Shown here one piece after another: positions 11,255 to 22,214 of a stretch of DNA of 64,000 nt (its first letter is position 1; each line of letters opens with the position of its first letter). The DNA is from Takakia lepidozioides. Lineage: Eukaryota; Streptophyta; Takakiopsida; Takakiales; Takakiaceae. Where the stretch lies: positions 31,413,053 through 31,477,052 of the forward strand of contig CM060732.1 of NCBI GenBank assembly GCA_030704615.1, read 5' to 3'. Below the pieces are notes generated by a model that made no database searches, was not told the DNA's origin, and saw only the letters and a list, made by a program, of their open reading frames with translations. A program made the position numbers and the translations under genes.

Positions 11255-13040
11255 TTGTACCTACAAGACTTGAGGACACCGTTTCCCTCTCAGGCAATTC
11301 CACAACCCGCCAATGTTGCTCATGTTGGCTCCCTAACTAGAAAATGTGGCTTACTTACAATGCCAACAGATGCACAGATTAGTTCAACGCATGCGACCCG
11401 TGAGGCTGCCAATACAGGTCTTGCAAGTGTGAACAAGCCTACAGACATAGTCGTGTTGCGAAGCAGGACCGCATCACTTCGTCAGTCTGCTGAATCGAAC
11501 CCGGTCACGGTAGTCGCCGAATCCCTGGGCACAAGTAGAGCAAAGAAGTGGACTGTCGTGGAGCAGACTCAGGAAATTCGGGAGGGTCCTGTTGCCAAGA
11601 AACCTGCGAAGAAAGGAAAGTCCGCTGTCTTTATGAACAAGGACTGCAAAATGGCATTGGATACGGACAAGGAAGTGGTTCTTCAGCGACAAATGCACCA
11701 GTGAGTAGTCCTCCCAGTCTGCTGAGTCTGGTCACTCCAGTCTACTCAGAAGTGTGAGTCTGCTCAGTCCGCTTGGTCTGGTGGGTCTGGCGAGTCCGCT
11801 CGGTATGGGCAGTCTGTTGAATGGAGTCAGTCCGCTCAGACTGTTGCGTACATGGGTTTTCACACAAGGCCGTGGTCTGTGTGCAGGTTGGGTTCTCGTT
11901 TTGCCGCGGCCCTGCGACAGAATGTCGCAGCCGGCAATTGCATGGTTCACTTTCATGAAGGTGACCCCCAGTATGAGTGCTCCATCGGGCCTCCGGACCT
12001 GAAGCCACTTGAGACGGTGGAGTCGGAGTGCACAGATAGAATGCTGGAGCTGTGGTGTCGTTTCTATGAGAAGACGGTTGAGGAGAAGTACTCAAGTACT
12101 GTTGCTCTTCTGCCACCCTCAACGTGGTCTTGTATGATGACACATTGGGATGGGCCACAGGACAGGCTAGTGGAGTATCTGCATTCTTGCTGGAGCGTCC
12201 CTCGGAACGGCAAAGACATAAAAGACTGCCATTGTATAATCGTTCCGATTGTGGAGGAGTAAGATCTCGCATACCTAGTCTGATCTGTCGGGCCAGTCTT
12301 TTGAATGATGTCACTACGTTCACACCTACCTCTCGCTGATTGAGTCCGTTCAGTCTGCTTAGTCTGGCAAATCTGCCCAGTCTTTTGAATGAGGACAGTC
12401 TGCTCGGTCTGCCCTCTCAGCCCTGAGTCTGCTCAATCTGCCGAGTCTGCCCATTATGCTGAGTCTGTTCATTATGCCGAGTCTGCTGAGTGATGAGTCT
12501 TGTGAGTCTGCTGAGTCGTGACTCTGCCGAGTCGGCTGAGTGTAGTGGGACCAGGACCTAGCCTACTTGCGAGTCTGTAGAGTCTGTTGGAGAGGCAATT
12601 GGAGTGGTCTGTTGAGAGGACTGCTGCCGTGAGACTCATGAGATTCGTCTTGCAGGGCGCACTGGAGTGTTGTTGTCATCGACGTGCAGAAAGGCTGCTA
12701 CACTCACATGAACTCCATCGAGTCTTTGCATGGTTGCCCATATGTTTTGTCATGGATACGGAAGCTGCATGCGGAGTGTTTAGGCTACACTGTTGATTCA
12801 CCGGGTTGGGAGGAGGTTAGGGCATTTCAGTTCAACCAGCCTGAAGTGCCCCAACAGCCATTCAGCTGGGAATGCGGGTTTTCGTCATGTCCTTCATCTA
12901 AGGATATTATGAATGGTTACAAACTGGGCATACTCAAACCTCTTCTAAAAGGGCAGAGAGAGGAGTACCTTTCACGAAACACTGGTTTACGTTCAAGTTT
13001 GCACTTGGCCAACGGATGCAGTGTCTTAAGTACATCTTGA
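11255..13040 (+). CDS. ULP1-like (peptidase C48) protease in the MULE
   Basis: Three exons can be read. Exon 1 ends at 11700 (CACCA|GTGAGT) and encodes a basic Lys/Ala-rich tail. Exon 2 (about 11850-12258) contains LLPPSTWSCMMTHW and ends in IIVPIVEE. Exon 3 (12656-13040) starts in matching phase and supplies AHWSVVVIDVQKG, then QPEVPQQPFSWECGF. This is the ULP1 order: catalytic His in HW, Asp in the ID segment, the Gln-rich PQQ motif, and catalytic Cys in (D/E)CG. ULP proteases cleave SUMO-like modifiers. The Asp before the catalytic Cys-Gly is Glu, which may matter. The 5' end is uncertain because the CACTA end lies only 13 bases upstream, so the N-terminus may be lost. Both introns consist largely of the AGTCTG-type repeat. 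Confidence 0.65.
11705..11850. repeat. AGTCTG-rich repeat filling protease intron 1
   Basis: Imperfect 10-15 base units such as GAGTCTGCTCAGTC are repeated head to tail through almost the whole intron between the exon 1 donor at 11701 and exon 2. The same motif fills intron 2 and the spacer at 13.2-13.7 kb. Confidence 0.7.
12340..12600. repeat. AGTCTG-rich repeat filling protease intron 2
   Basis: Dozens of overlapping CTGAGTCTGCTGAGTC-like units occupy most of the 397-base intron between 12258 and 12656. It is clearly the same family as intron 1, indicating that intron expansion and repeat spread are linked. Confidence 0.75.
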
Positions 13041-13199
13041 CTGGTTTGACCGCTGCTGAGAAAGTAGTATCCTCATAGATATCCATCTGGGCCCGAGATT
13101 AGAGGTGCACCATAGGACGCATTTGTCATGTAAGCATGCTTTTGAGCATTTGCAACGAAATACAATATGACTTTGCATACACATCCTATTGGTCGCATA

Positions 13200-13745
13200 T
13201 GAGTGCAGTCCTCTGGAGTCCACTGGTCAGCAAACAACCGAGAGTCAGCACACTGCCAGAGTATGGGAAGAGGGTATGCCTAGGCTTGTGAGCAGACATA
13301 GGGCAATGTCACCAGACTGACGAGAGTCCGACAGACTGAGGAGTTGGGACCAGTCCGGCACACTGGCAGATGCGATTGGGAACCATGAGTCTGCACTGGT
13401 GAGCAGACTGTTGAGAGTCACCGGAGTGGTAGAGTACAGGCGGATGGCATTGGCTAGTAGACTGCCAAGTCTGGTCAGCAGAGTAATGAGAGTCCACCGT
13501 GCTGAGAATGGCCAGTCTGATGGGCAGACCGCATGAAGCTCACTGGTCAGCCAGGTGCAGGCACGTCCAAAACCAGGAGACTGGTCTGCTCAGGAGAAGG
13601 CTCACACATCAGACTGTTCGAAGACTGAGTCCCAGCCTGGTACAACAGACTGGTTCAGACACCATAAGACTGGTTGAGCAGACTGGTTCAGATGCCAGAA
13701 GACTGGTTTACCAGGCTGGTTGGCAGACAGGTTGGAAGTCTGGTG
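13200..13745. repeat. CAGACTG-rich repeat spacer between convergent MULE genes
   Basis: Variants of GCAGACTGG(T)GAGAGTC recur densely between the end of the protease gene and the end of the transposase gene. The motif resembles the intron repeats and the GCGGACTTGC motif of the 100-bp array. No gene is seen here. A short frame at 13720-14088 (+) is probably the shadow of the transposase C-terminus on the other strand. Confidence 0.6.
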
Positions 13746-14141
13746 CACATGCAATCGTACCGCCGAAAATTTATTTCATGGGGAGAATGATACTATACCA
13801 TTTCCTACATTTCCTACTCTACTTTACAACTGGTATACGGTCTGCGACTCTCCGGATTGTGGAGTATATGTGTGCTGCAGGTGTTGGGCACCAACCCTCT
13901 TCCCTATTTTGCATAAGACCTTGGGTCGCGTTTTCCATGCCTCAGCGAAATCCCGTTTCCTTTTCAGCGACATATTGATGGAAGCTCTTTGCTGCCGCAG
14001 GGTGCAACATTCCTACAGCACTCTTGGCGAGAATATCAACAAGCTGCCCCCTACAAATACGAAGAGAAGACAATACATGTTTTTGTAGGTATTTGTCGTC
14101 CCCAACAATGCGAAGTATGTCTGCAAATTCTTCATCCATGG

Positions 14142-14218
14142 AGGATGGTACGAGGACAGGCTTCGCATCATAGGGGAAGTCATCTGTGGAAGGGCCCTCT
14201 GTTGCATTTCCCAAACCC
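14142..14218. repeat. 77-bp host duplication, left copy
   Basis: These 77 bases of the MULE transposase C-terminal coding region lie directly against the truncated 5' LTR and are repeated without a single difference at 21158-21234, directly after the 3' LTR. In the host gene they encode the segment beginning GLGNATEGPSTDDFPYD. Confidence 0.95.
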
Positions 14219-14913
14219 GGGCAGGGACACATGAGGGGCTGCCCCTGTGGTGGGGGCAGCGGCGGCGATAGGTATGGGGGGCTGAAGCACCCTTGAGTGC
14301 CCAAGGCACTCAAGGAGGCGGAGGCGCTCACTAGGTGGAGCCCCGCACACCGGGTTGCGGTGGAGGTGGCTCCACAAGGGGTGGTGGTAGCTTAGTGGGA
14401 CTTAGTGGGGGTGGCATAGGACTCACCATGGGGTGGAGACCTCGAGGTGGGAGTCGTGGGGAGTCTTGGGACTCATCACGGTCCATTGGGGCCGCGGTGA
14501 GTGGCCAAGACTCACCGCGACTCACCACCGGGAGTCGAGGGTTTTCGTGGTGGTTCGCCATAAAATGGCATGGCTGGTTATGAAACCCCCGCGGACAGCT
14601 ACAGAAGTATATATAGGGAGTAGTAACCCCGAGAACGGTGCAAGCCCGTTGGTGACCAAAAACTAGTGAGTAAGCGAGCGAGCCGGAAAGCGACCAAAGA
14701 GTGGGGAGCTGTTCCGGACTGCCATCTACCAAAGGGAATTCTCCTAGTCCCAAATAGGTGGAGGGTTTAGAGGGAAGCGGAAGGGGACCGTTATGTCCCG
14801 GTGAGCAGCCGAAACTCCAAGTTGGCCCGGCGGCCAGGTTGGGAGTCAGGCGCGCGCATCAAAGCGAGTAACTATGACTTGAAGGGGAGTTTACCGAATC
14901 GAGGTGTGCGACA
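14219..14913 (+). repeat. 5' LTR, outer end missing
   Basis: This LTR matches the 3' LTR from GGGACACATGAGG (14224 here, 20468 there) to the final GCGACA. The first 21-33 bases of the 3' LTR, including its TGTCGC tip, are absent. At 14219-14226 a GGGCAGGG block resembles the 3' LTR with 7 bases deleted. Differences from the other LTR are one extra triplet base near 14263 and one missing G near 14506. Confidence 0.9.
14608..14615 (+). promoter_or_regulatory. Probable LTR TATA box
   Basis: TATATATA followed by a G/C-containing transcription start region lies about 300 bases before the LTR end. The same box is at 20852-20859 in the 3' LTR. It is the only TATA-like site in the LTR. Confidence 0.6.
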
Positions 14914-14915
14914 CT

Positions 14916-14927
14916 TGGTATCAGAGC
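14916..14927 (+). other. Primer binding site (initiator Met-tRNA)
   Basis: TGGTATCAGAGC begins two bases after the 5' LTR terminus. This is the standard sequence complementary to the 3' end of plant initiator methionine tRNA, used to prime minus-strand DNA synthesis. Confidence 0.9.
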
Positions 14928-14968
14928 TTAGAGTTCAGTACGCGATCGTCCTTGGGATTGGCCTCATC

Positions 14969-17900
14969 ATGGGGTCGGGCAAGCCGAAGCGAAAGCGGAA
15001 CGGCCCAAAAGATGATGACCCGGTGAGCCCGATGGGGGCGACGTGTCACCGAGGCGGCCGTTTGAGGAAGCGATTAATGTTTCCGAAAACGAGGCCGCTC
15101 AGGAGCGGGAGGAATCCGAGGAGTCGGAGCCCGAGGAATCTTTGAGAGCTCCGACAAACCAAGAGATGCCTCCCATGCCGGCAGCCTTTTGGGAAGGGTT
15201 GTTGGCGCAGTTTGGCGGGACGTTGAAAGACGTGTTGAAGGCGGCTAATGCCACTTCCACCAAGGCAAAGTTTAAGGTGAAGCCTAAGGAACCCGGCACC
15301 TTCGAGGGCGTTCGAAACCGGAAGGCACTCAACACCTGGCTCCTGGAGCTAGAGCAGTACTTCCGGGCGGCCAAGTTGAGTGACGAGGATCGGGTGGAAG
15401 TGGCTCCCACCTATTTGAGGGGCTATGCTCAACAATGGTGGCAGAAACGCCTTCACGACCGAGGCCCAAGCCCGGAAACCTTGAACTGGAGTGAGTTCAA
15501 GGAATTGATGAAGAGACAGTTTGTGCCCCTCAACGCATCCTGGCTTGCCCGGGACAAGATGAGGAATTTGAAGCAAACAGATGACATTCGGGGGTATGTC
15601 CAGGCTTTCAATGTGCTGTTGCTCGAAGTCGCGGACATGGCAGAACCAGAAATGGTCTTCAACTTTGTGGCGGGACTGGCCCCATGGGCTAGGCGGAAGT
15701 TGGAGGAGAAGCCACCCAAGACTTTGAACGAGGCAATTGAGAGAGCTGAATGTTTCTCGGATGTCCCTAGGGGTGAGAGACAAGGCCGTACGGAGCTGAA
15801 CCACAAGAAGACCCGGCGGGAAGGTGACTCCTCCCGACCGGAAAAGAAGTGGGATAGGCCACGCGGCGAAAATGGCACGTGGAAATCGAAGGGAGGTCCC
15901 TCACACGTCAAGGCGGCACCCGGTGCTTCGAAAGGAAAAGCGGGTGGAGCGACTTATGGCGGACAGAAGGCGACCTTTGATGGAGTGTGTTTCAATTGCG
16001 GGGAGCCCGGGCACATGGCCAAGAAGTGCACGAAGCCCCGGCAATTGAACATGACTCGGGCGACCACGGAGCTGTCGGAAGATACCATCAGTCGCTTGGT
16101 GGAAGCGGTGGTCGCCAGGACTTGCAAGGTAGGCAAATTTTCTTGTGAGTTGTATCAGGAAACTGGCGCCTTACGAAAAGGGAGTCAGTTATTGTTCGTG
16201 GATGGGATAATATCCGGAACTAATGTGTCGTTGTTGGTGGACACAGGAGCGTCGCACTCCTTCATGACGCCGGCGGCGGCGCGAAAGTTGGGACTCCCGA
16301 CAAGTGACGTGGGGGCCTCTATTGAGGTGCGCTCTGCCAAAGGAGAACCTCAGTTGGCGACAAGGTTGGCGTTTGATGTTCCTCTTCAACTGGGGAGTTG
16401 GGAGGGACGTGAGAACTTCACTATCTGCGAGATCGATGGAGTGGATCTCATTTTGGGAATGACCTTTTTGAGCAAATCCGGAGCGGTCATAGATGGCCGC
16501 AAGAGAGTAGTCACGCTGCCATGTGGGAATGGTGGCGAGGTTTTACGAGTGTCGGAAACGCCCAAATCCGTGGGAGGGCGAATAAACCTTCTATCAGCAA
16601 AGGAGTGGGCCGTGGAGGAGACACACGAGTCCCAGTTTTTGCTTTACATTAGAGAAGTGAAAGGAGAAGGCGATGGGGAGCCGAGCCCAGATTGGATCAA
16701 GGGGATTTTGGAGAAATACCAGGATGTGATGCCGGAGGATTTACCAAGCGGCTTGCCACCGCGAAGAGGAGTTGACCACAAAATTGAGGTGATACCGGGA
16801 TCGGAACCGCCTGCCAAGGCGCCCTACCGGTTGAGCCACAAAGAGTTGGTCGAGCTGAAGACTCAGCTCAAAGATCTAATGTCAAAGGGGTACATCCGGC
16901 CGAGTAAGTCACCTTACGGAGCCCCGGTGCTATTTGCAGACAAGAAGGATGGGACGCTGCGGATGTGTGTCGATTACAGGGCTCTGAATAAGGTGACTAT
17001 CAAAAACCGGTACCCTTTGCCAAGGATCGACGACCTCTTCGATCGGTTGGCAGGAGCGAAGTATTTCAGCCGGATCGACTTGCGCTCCGGCTATCACCAA
17101 ATTCGGGTGGCGGAAGGAGATGAGGAGAAGACCGCGTGCAGGACAAGGTATGGTTCATATGAGTTCTTGGTGATGCCTTTTGGGCTCACCAATGCACCAG
17201 CGACATTTAGCACGCTGATGAACAGCCTTTTCCAGGAGTGGTTGGATGACTTTGTGATCGTGTACATCGACGACATCTTGGTGTACTCGAAAACAAAGGA
17301 GGAGCACCTGGAGCACCTCAAAAGGGTGTTCCAAAAATTGCGAGAAGGGAAGCTGTATGCCAAAGCTTCAAAGTGCGAATTCGGGGTCACAAAAGTGGAG
17401 TTCTTGGGGCACGTGATTACACAGGATGGGATCAAAATGGATGACAGAAAGGTGAGGGCGATCTTGGACTGGGAGCCTCCGACTTCGGTCCCGGGAGTGC
17501 GATCCTTCCTAGGACTCGCCTCCTATTACCGGAAGTATGTGAGAAATTTCGCCAAGATCGCGGGGCCGCTGTCGGACCTTCTGTGTAAATCCAAAGTCTG
17601 GGTATGGAACACATTTTGTGGCCAAGCTTTTGCTGAATTGAAGCAGCGGATGACGGAAGCTCCAGTCTTAAAAATCCCGGAGTTCGATCGTCCGTTTGAG
17701 ATTCATACAGATGCATCGGACTTCGCAATTGGGGGTGTACTTATGCAAGATGGACGTCCAGTGGCTTACGAAAGTAAGAAACTGAATGAAGTGGAGCGAC
17801 GGTGGCCGACGCACGAAAAGAGATGAAGGCGGTGGTACATTGCCTTGAACTCTGGCGCCACTATGTTGGTTCCAACCCAGTGAAGGTGTTCACGGACAAT

Positions 17901-19528
17901 GTCACGGTGAAGTATTTTGCCACGCAGCCCAAGTTGTCCCCAAAACAACTTAGGTGGCAAGATACTTTGGCAGTGTTCGACGTGGATATCCAGTACAAAC
18001 CGGGACGGGACAATGTGGTGGCCGATGCTTTAAGTAGAAAGCAGCAGCTCTTGTTGGTGTACAAGGGCGAGACGGCGCTCCAAAGGAAGATCCGGAAGGC
18101 TTGCCGGAAGGATGAGCTGGCAAAGTGCGTGATGCAGAACTTGAGAATGGGGGTTAAATCGCAGTTCCACTTGCAAAACGGACTGCTCCGGTATAAGCAA
18201 AAACGTCTCTATGTGCCAAAGGGAGGGATCAGGGATAGTCTCTTGAGAGAATGCCATGATAGCCCGCTTGCGGGCCACGGTGGAGCCAAGCGCACTGCGG
18301 CACTCTTGAAGAAAGAGTATTTCTGGCCCAAACTGAGGGAGGAGGCAGAGGAGTATGTAAAGACATGCACCACATGCCAACAAAACCGGAGCGAGTATAA
18401 AAAGCAAGCGGGGCTGTTACAACCCTTGCCGATTCCAGAGGGGACTTGGGAAAGCGTCTCGATGGATTTCATGACTGCTATGCCGCTGTCAAAAGGATTC
18501 GATGCAATCATGGTGGTGGTAGATAGGTTCAGTAAAATGGCCCATTTCATCCCCACCAAGGAGACGGCAATGCGCAGGAGACAGGGCGACTTTACTTCGC
18601 CCACGTCTTAAAGCATCATGGAGTCCCGAAGGATATTGTCTCGGACCGCGACCCAAAGTTTACGAGTAAATTCTGGAGAGCACTTTGGAAGAAGATGGGG
18701 ACGAGGCTGAAGATGAGCACCGCCTTCCGACCTACGACGGACGGCCAAACGGAAAGAGTGAATTCCGTAGTGAAGCAATTCTTGCGGAATTACGTGTCGG
18801 CAGACCAATCAGACTGGATGGAACACTTAGACGCGGCAGAGTTCTGTTATAATAACACAGAACACTCCGCGACGGGAGTTTCCCCTTTTGTGTTGGTCTA
18901 TGGAAAAGCACCTCTGGTGCCGACAAGTTGGGCCGCCCAGGACGTTGAGGAACCGGCAGTAGCGGCGGTACTGGAAGAACGCGAGCGTTTGTTGAAGCTC
19001 GCAAAGTACAACATTGCCAAAGCTAGGAAACGGTATGAAAGGCAGGCGAATCGGAAGCGGAGGGAAGTGAAGTTTGAGGCAGGCACAGAGGTCTGGTTGA
19101 ACATCAAGAATTTTCGACTACCTCCGGAAATGAGTCCGAAGTTCGTACCTCCGTATGCGGGTCCCTTTCGCATTCGGAGGGTTATGAATGAGGATGTGTA
19201 TGAATTGGAGCTGCCAGCAAACAGCAAGGTGCACCCAGTATTCCATGTCTCCCTTTTGAAGCCTTACTTCAAAGATGAAGCACGTCCGAATCGGCAGCAA
19301 GTGTTGCGTCCGCCACCTATGCTGTTGGATCATGAAAATGAACCCGAGTACGAGGTGGAGGCAATACTTAAGTCGAGGAGGTTCAAGAACCGAGAAACGG
19401 AGTATCTCGTCAAATGGAAGGGCTATCATCTTGTGGAGGCATCTTGGGTGCGTGCCTCAGAAATGGGAAACGCATCCGAGGCAGTTGCAGCGTTCGAAGG
19501 GCGACCTCAAAAGCGGAAGAAGCGTTGA
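14969..19528 (+). pseudogene. gag-pol of the chromovirus, frameshifted
   Basis: Translation most likely starts at the ATG at 14969, 42 bases after the primer site. A frame change is needed before 15043, after which a long frame runs to 17826. In order it shows gag, a [14 protein letters not shown] knuckle (15988-16029), protease [10 protein letters not shown] (Asp at 16240), reverse transcriptase with YIDD (17263-17274), and RNase H starting [11 protein letters not shown] (about 17702). A missing base near 17815 shifts the frame. It continues as RNase H end and integrase (zinc-binding HHCC 18250-18385, catalytic Asp near 18465) to 18570, where a second shift occurs. The last frame gives the second Asp (SDRDPKF), the Glu in TDGQTERVN, and a chromodomain (about 19320-19500, YLVKWKGY) ending in a basic tail. 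Without these small indels the protein would be complete. Confidence 0.93.
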
Positions 19529-20434
19529 TGGGGACATCAACCTTGGAGCGTGGGGGAGGAAATGCATGCTTAGCCCGGTTTAGCTAGCTCAGGAATCCGA
19601 TTGCAAAAACTTGTATTGTACAAAAATTTGTGATAAAGGAAATGGGTTCCAAATATTGTGCGTCCTATTGTGTTTGGAATGGTGATGCATGGTGTGGTTG
19701 GCTGGTGTGTAGAATGCATGCTAGCTTACAAAAGTGGGAGAGGTAAATTGGGTTAATCGTGTGTTTGCGCAGTGCCGAAATCGGGTGACTCCCATCCAAG
19801 GGGCAAGGAAACTTGCGCCTTATTTGGGAGTTCAAGTGCTAGTGCGCACCTGGCGCGTGCGCGTACTATAACTGCGCTACCGAGGGGGTTGCCTTGTAGT
19901 GCGGGCTAACGCGGAAGCTACGTGCTTCCGTTCACGTACTATAATCGTGTAGCCTCGGGACGAAGTCGTAGTGCGGCTTCGGCGTGTTCCCGTACCTCAG
20001 GCCAGCATTCCAAGGCGGACCCAATTGTAGTGATTGGGGCGCACGGTTGGTTCAAGGTTATCTTCCTAGTCAAAGAGGGTTTCAGGTGAACCCTTGCTCA
20101 AGGTGATGCCAAAAGCGGCATCATGAGCGATCGCAAGCAATGTTGTTGCAGTAAGGCGATTCGATCCTCGGGGAGGATCGTTCCTTGGCCTTGAAGTAGG
20201 CCAAGAAGAGTGCACTGGGAGGAGCTGGAGAGGCTCCACCCTTGGCCGGGACTTGGAGGAAGTCGGCCGAACTAGCTAGTGGAGAGTGGAGTCAAGTGTG
20301 GGGTTTGGTTCTTTGCCATGGGACGCCATGGTACGGAAACAAACTCCTTGATGTGGGACGCCACAACTTGGATGTTCGTTTCTACAAAATGGACAAGTCG
20401 ATGAGGACATCGACTCCCTGTTGGTAGGGGTGTG
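19529..20434 (+). other. 3' untranslated spacer of the retrotransposon
   Basis: About 900 bases lie between the chromodomain stop codon and the 3' LTR. A purine-rich GTGGGGGAGGAAA (19550-19562) follows the stop, and a second, weaker G-rich tract (GGTAGGGG, 20423-20430) lies just before the LTR and is the better-placed polypurine tract. No frame of note is present. Confidence 0.6.
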
Positions 20435-21157
20435 TGTCGCGGCCCTTTGCCTTGAGGGCAGGGGGTCGGGACACATGAGGGGCTGCCCCTGTGGTGGGGG
20501 CAGCGGCGCGATAGGTATGGGGGGCTGAAGCACCCTTGAGTGCCCAAGGCACTCAAGGAGGCGGAGGCGCTCACTAGGTGGAGCCCCGCACACCGGGTTG
20601 CGGTGGAGGTGGCTCCACAAGGGGTGGTGGTAGCTTAGTGGGACTTAGTGGGGGTGGCATAGGACTCACCATGGGGTGGAGACCTCGAGGTGGGAGTCGT
20701 GGGGAGTCTTGGGACTCATCACGGTCCATTGGGGCCGCGGTGAGTGGGCCAAGACTCACCGCGACTCACCACCGGGAGTCGAGGGTTTTCGTGGTGGTTC
20801 GCCATAAAATGGCATGGCTGGTTATGAAACCCCCGCGGACAGCTACAGAAGTATATATAGGGAGTAGTAACCCCGAGAACGGTGCAAGCCCGTTGGTGAC
20901 CAAAAACTAGTGAGTAAGCGAGCGAGCCGGAAAGCGACCAAAGAGTGGGGAGCTGTTCCGGACTGCCATCTACCAAAGGGAATTCTCCTAGTCCCAAATA
21001 GGTGGAGGGTTTAGAGGGAAGCGGAAGGGGACCGTTATGTCCCGGTGAGCAGCCGAAACTCCAAGTTGGCCCGGCGGCCAGGTTGGGAGTCAGGCGCGCG
21101 CATCAAAGCGAGTAACTATGACTTGAAGGGGAGTTTACCGAATCGAGGTGTGCGACA
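20435..21157 (+). repeat. 3' LTR, complete
   Basis: It starts TGTCGC and ends GCGACA, a perfect 6-base terminal inverted repeat with the canonical TG..CA ends, giving a 723-base LTR. From 20468 on it matches the 5' LTR almost base for base. It abuts the right copy of the 77-bp host duplication. Confidence 0.85.
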
Positions 21158-21234
21158 AGGATGGTACGAGGACAGGCTTCGCATCATAGGGGAAGTCATC
21201 TGTGGAAGGGCCCTCTGTTGCATTTCCCAAACCC
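21158..21234. repeat. 77-bp host duplication, right copy
   Basis: This copy is identical to 14142-14218. To its right the sequence continues as the transposase coding region (ASVGDEEG upstream in protein terms); to its left is the LTR end. The copies are therefore one host segment doubled at the insertion site. Confidence 0.95.
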
Positions 21235-22214
21235 TCTTCGTCGCCCACACTTGCATGAACCCTAAACACATTATGCAATCCTCCATGAATGGTTCCCAGC
21301 GCCGTGCCACAAGCGCGCACTATGAGTCCATCCTGCAAGTGTGGATGAAGCAACTTCAGGACTCGGACTTGATGCTTGCACAAATTGCCCTTCATTGCCC
21401 ATGGGCAAGTGCAAGAAGCCCATTCGCATCCGGGGTTGTAAACAATGTAAATTGTGTTCGGGTGATTGGTGCTTAGAACATAGGCTGGTTGCCCAGGATG
21501 GAACGAAAGAGTGACATTGCAAGCTGGGATATCGCGTGCCGCAAGCACAGAACTGGACATGTACTTCTCCTGTTTGTCATTCTTTATGAATCCGTGCGTC
21601 TTCAGGTGAATTGCATACCAGTAGTGTGTTAGCACACGGCCTGTGAGTTCCCATATGAGCCAATCCACTCTACGCCCAGTCATTTTGCCTTTCCCCATCC
21701 TCAGTCTTGCCTTCAAGTTTCCATGGTATGCCTCAATGCTAGCATTGGTGTCTTGACTGGCATGCGGAACATGACGAGCTGCTGTACACCACATTGCTAT
21801 TTTAGGACGCCATTCCTTATCGATGTAGTCTAGAAATTCATGCCCATTCGGATATTTCTTTCTCATGCGTCGGAGCGTTGTTGCTACCCATGCAAGACCT
21901 TCTTTGGGATTGATTGGTCCACCTCTACAGTACATGAGCCTCCTATATCTTTCAGCAAGTTTGCGGCAGTGATAGGATCTTTGGTTTTCGCACATGATTG
22001 CTTCACCCAAGCCCGCCGGACATGCCAAAAGCAAAGGAAAATGAGCACTCCTCGAAAAACAGCCGTGCAAAGTACACATGCCCACATGAGAGACTTCAAA
22101 GAGGACTTTGCCGGTGGACTTGGGCACTAACCCAATAGATTGTCTAGTAGTTGACTGGTCTGCCCGTATGTTCCAAATGGATTCAGGCAGCAGACTCGCC
22201 CACTCTAACCTGCC

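Larger units (their letters stand above)
14219..21157 (+). mobile_element. Ty3/Gypsy chromovirus LTR retrotransposon
   Basis: The element has two LTRs, a primer binding site, a gag-pol region with gag zinc knuckle, protease, RT, RNase H, integrase and a C-terminal chromodomain, then a ~900-base 3' untranslated spacer. The order PR-RT-RH-IN plus chromodomain places it in the chromoviruses of Ty3/Gypsy. The two LTRs differ only by two single-base indels over their shared ~690 bases, so insertion is recent. Nevertheless the coding region carries two or three frameshifts. It is inserted in the C-terminal part of the MULE transposase gene, on the opposite strand. The 5' LTR lacks its outer end and the flanks show a 77-bp duplication instead of the usual 4-6 bp. 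Confidence 0.95.

Noticed and set aside
19563-21157. A longer 3' LTR starting TGCATGC right after a purine-rich tract behind the chromodomain stop
   Set aside because: The 5' copy shows no trace of this extra ~870 bases, and a start at 20435 gives a perfect TGTCGC..GCGACA terminal repeat, so the shorter LTR is better supported.
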